Source: Tardiphaga sp. P9-11
Lineage (GTDB): Bacteria; Pseudomonadota; Alphaproteobacteria; Rhizobiales; Xanthobacteraceae
Direction of reading: 5' to 3'
DNA length: 64,000 nucleotides
Assembly (NCBI RefSeq): GCF_008329525.1
Contig: NZ_NPKQ01000001.1
Location: 1,240,001 to 1,304,000, forward strand
The position numbers and the translations under genes are program-made. This document shows, piece by piece, positions 63,565-64,000 of the stretch; the first letter of the stretch is position 1, and each line of letters opens with the position of its first letter. The notes below the pieces were generated by a model, which searched no databases, was not told where the DNA came from, and saw only the letters and a list, made by a program, of their open reading frames with translations.

Positions 63565-64000
63565 ATGAGTCTATCAGCCGCCGCCACCCGACGAAAGAAA
63601 CCTTCCGCACGGGATAGCGGGGAAAGCGCCGCCGCCAGGCGTCCGGCGCAACTGCTCGACTGGTATGACAGACATCGCCGCAGGCTGCCGTGGCGGCCGC
63701 TGCCGGGCGAGGGCGTCGATCCCTATCGGGTCTGGCTGTCCGAAATCATGCTGCAGCAGACCACGGTTCAGGCGGTGGGGCCGTATTTCGCCAAGTTCCT
63801 GGCGCGCTGGCCGACGGTGAGCGATCTCGGCAGCGCCTCGCAGGACGATGTGCTGCGGATGTGGGCCGGGCTCGGCTATTACTCCCGCGCGCGCAATCTC
63901 CACGCCTGCGCCGTCACCGTATTGCGCGACCACGGCGGCGTCTTTCCCGATACCGAGGACGGCCTGCGCGCGCTGCCGGGCATCGGGCCCTATACGGCGT
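63565..64000 (+). CDS. mutY: A/G-specific adenine glycosylase, N-terminal part (cut by window edge)
   Basis: Open frame from ATG 63565 (or in-frame ATG 63556) to the right edge, 145 residues. [35 protein letters not shown] (with the catalytic Glu), [18 protein letters not shown] and the helix-hairpin-helix LPGIGPYTA are all MutY hallmarks. It removes adenine opposite 8-oxoguanine. The [4Fe-4S] and NUDIX-like C-terminal domains are outside the window. Confidence 0.93.
   Translation, partial: MSLSAAATRRKKPSARDSGESAAARRPAQLLDWYDRHRRRLPWRPLPGEGVDPYRVWLSEIMLQQTTVQAVGPYFAKFLARWPTVSDLGSASQDDVLRMWAGLGYYSRARNLHACAVTVLRDHGGVFPDTEDGLRALPGIGPYTA

Overview
The window looks like chromosomal DNA from a GC-rich alphaproteobacterium of the Bradyrhizobium/Rhodopseudomonas/Tardiphaga/Afipia group. 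The reasons are a fused TrpE-TrpG anthranilate synthase behind a Trp-rich leader peptide, a type II lumazine synthase behind an FMN riboswitch, an Rsm22 family protein, DUF2007/DUF3096/DUF1236 proteins, rhizobial-type palindromic intergenic repeats and TTAA-N7-TTAA (CtrA-type) motifs. Most of it is ordinary core genome. I found no tRNA, rRNA, insertion sequence, prophage or CRISPR array.

Layout. 1-3360: end of an epimerase gene, flavin monooxygenase, dienelactone hydrolase and two GNAT acetyltransferases. 3361-6314: trp attenuator, trpEG and apt. 6322-7793: two tandem ParA/MinD-like ATPases. 8080-11743: MarR regulator plus an AaeB/AaeX/AaeA-type aromatic-acid efflux operon. 11748-16962: AraC regulator and a TonB receptor / STAS-like protein / RhtX-type permease operon, probably for xenosiderophore uptake. 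16934-21787: orphan sulfonate-type binding protein, orphan glycosyltransferase, and a LysR-pirin-WrbA locus. 21788-23837: molybdenum-flavoured cluster (ModE-like regulator, DUF2478 protein, sulfite-oxidase-like enzyme). 23868-30467: KgtP-type permease, amidase/esterase pair, and an HxlR-hydrolase-oxidoreductase locus.

30478-37569 is a housekeeping block: polyprenyl synthase, DUF2007, NPPF-motif N6-adenine-type methyltransferase, small membrane protein, S49 peptidase, glyQ and glyS. 37881-44729 holds a duplicated-repeat hypothetical protein, DUF1236 and DUF3096 proteins, pyruvate phosphate dikinase with a histone-H1-like tail, and a SleB-type hydrolase. 44996-54381 holds an MFS permease, riboswitch-ribH2, acuI, the LemA/M48 pair, an autotransporter and a secreted-repeat protein. 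54449-59151 holds an Rsm22-like methyltransferase and smc.

From 59152 to 62294 the character changes: an AT-richer stretch carries a secreted papain-like protein of unknown role, a tiny membrane ORF with a perfect CtrA-type site, a 14-bp tandem repeat, and a near-consensus TTGACA/TATAAT promoter firing into about 350 nt of highly structured, apparently non-coding DNA. The usual neighbours of smc (DsbA-like protein, DUF721, mutY) resume at 62295. This looks like an insertion into a conserved gene string and is the most unusual part of the window.
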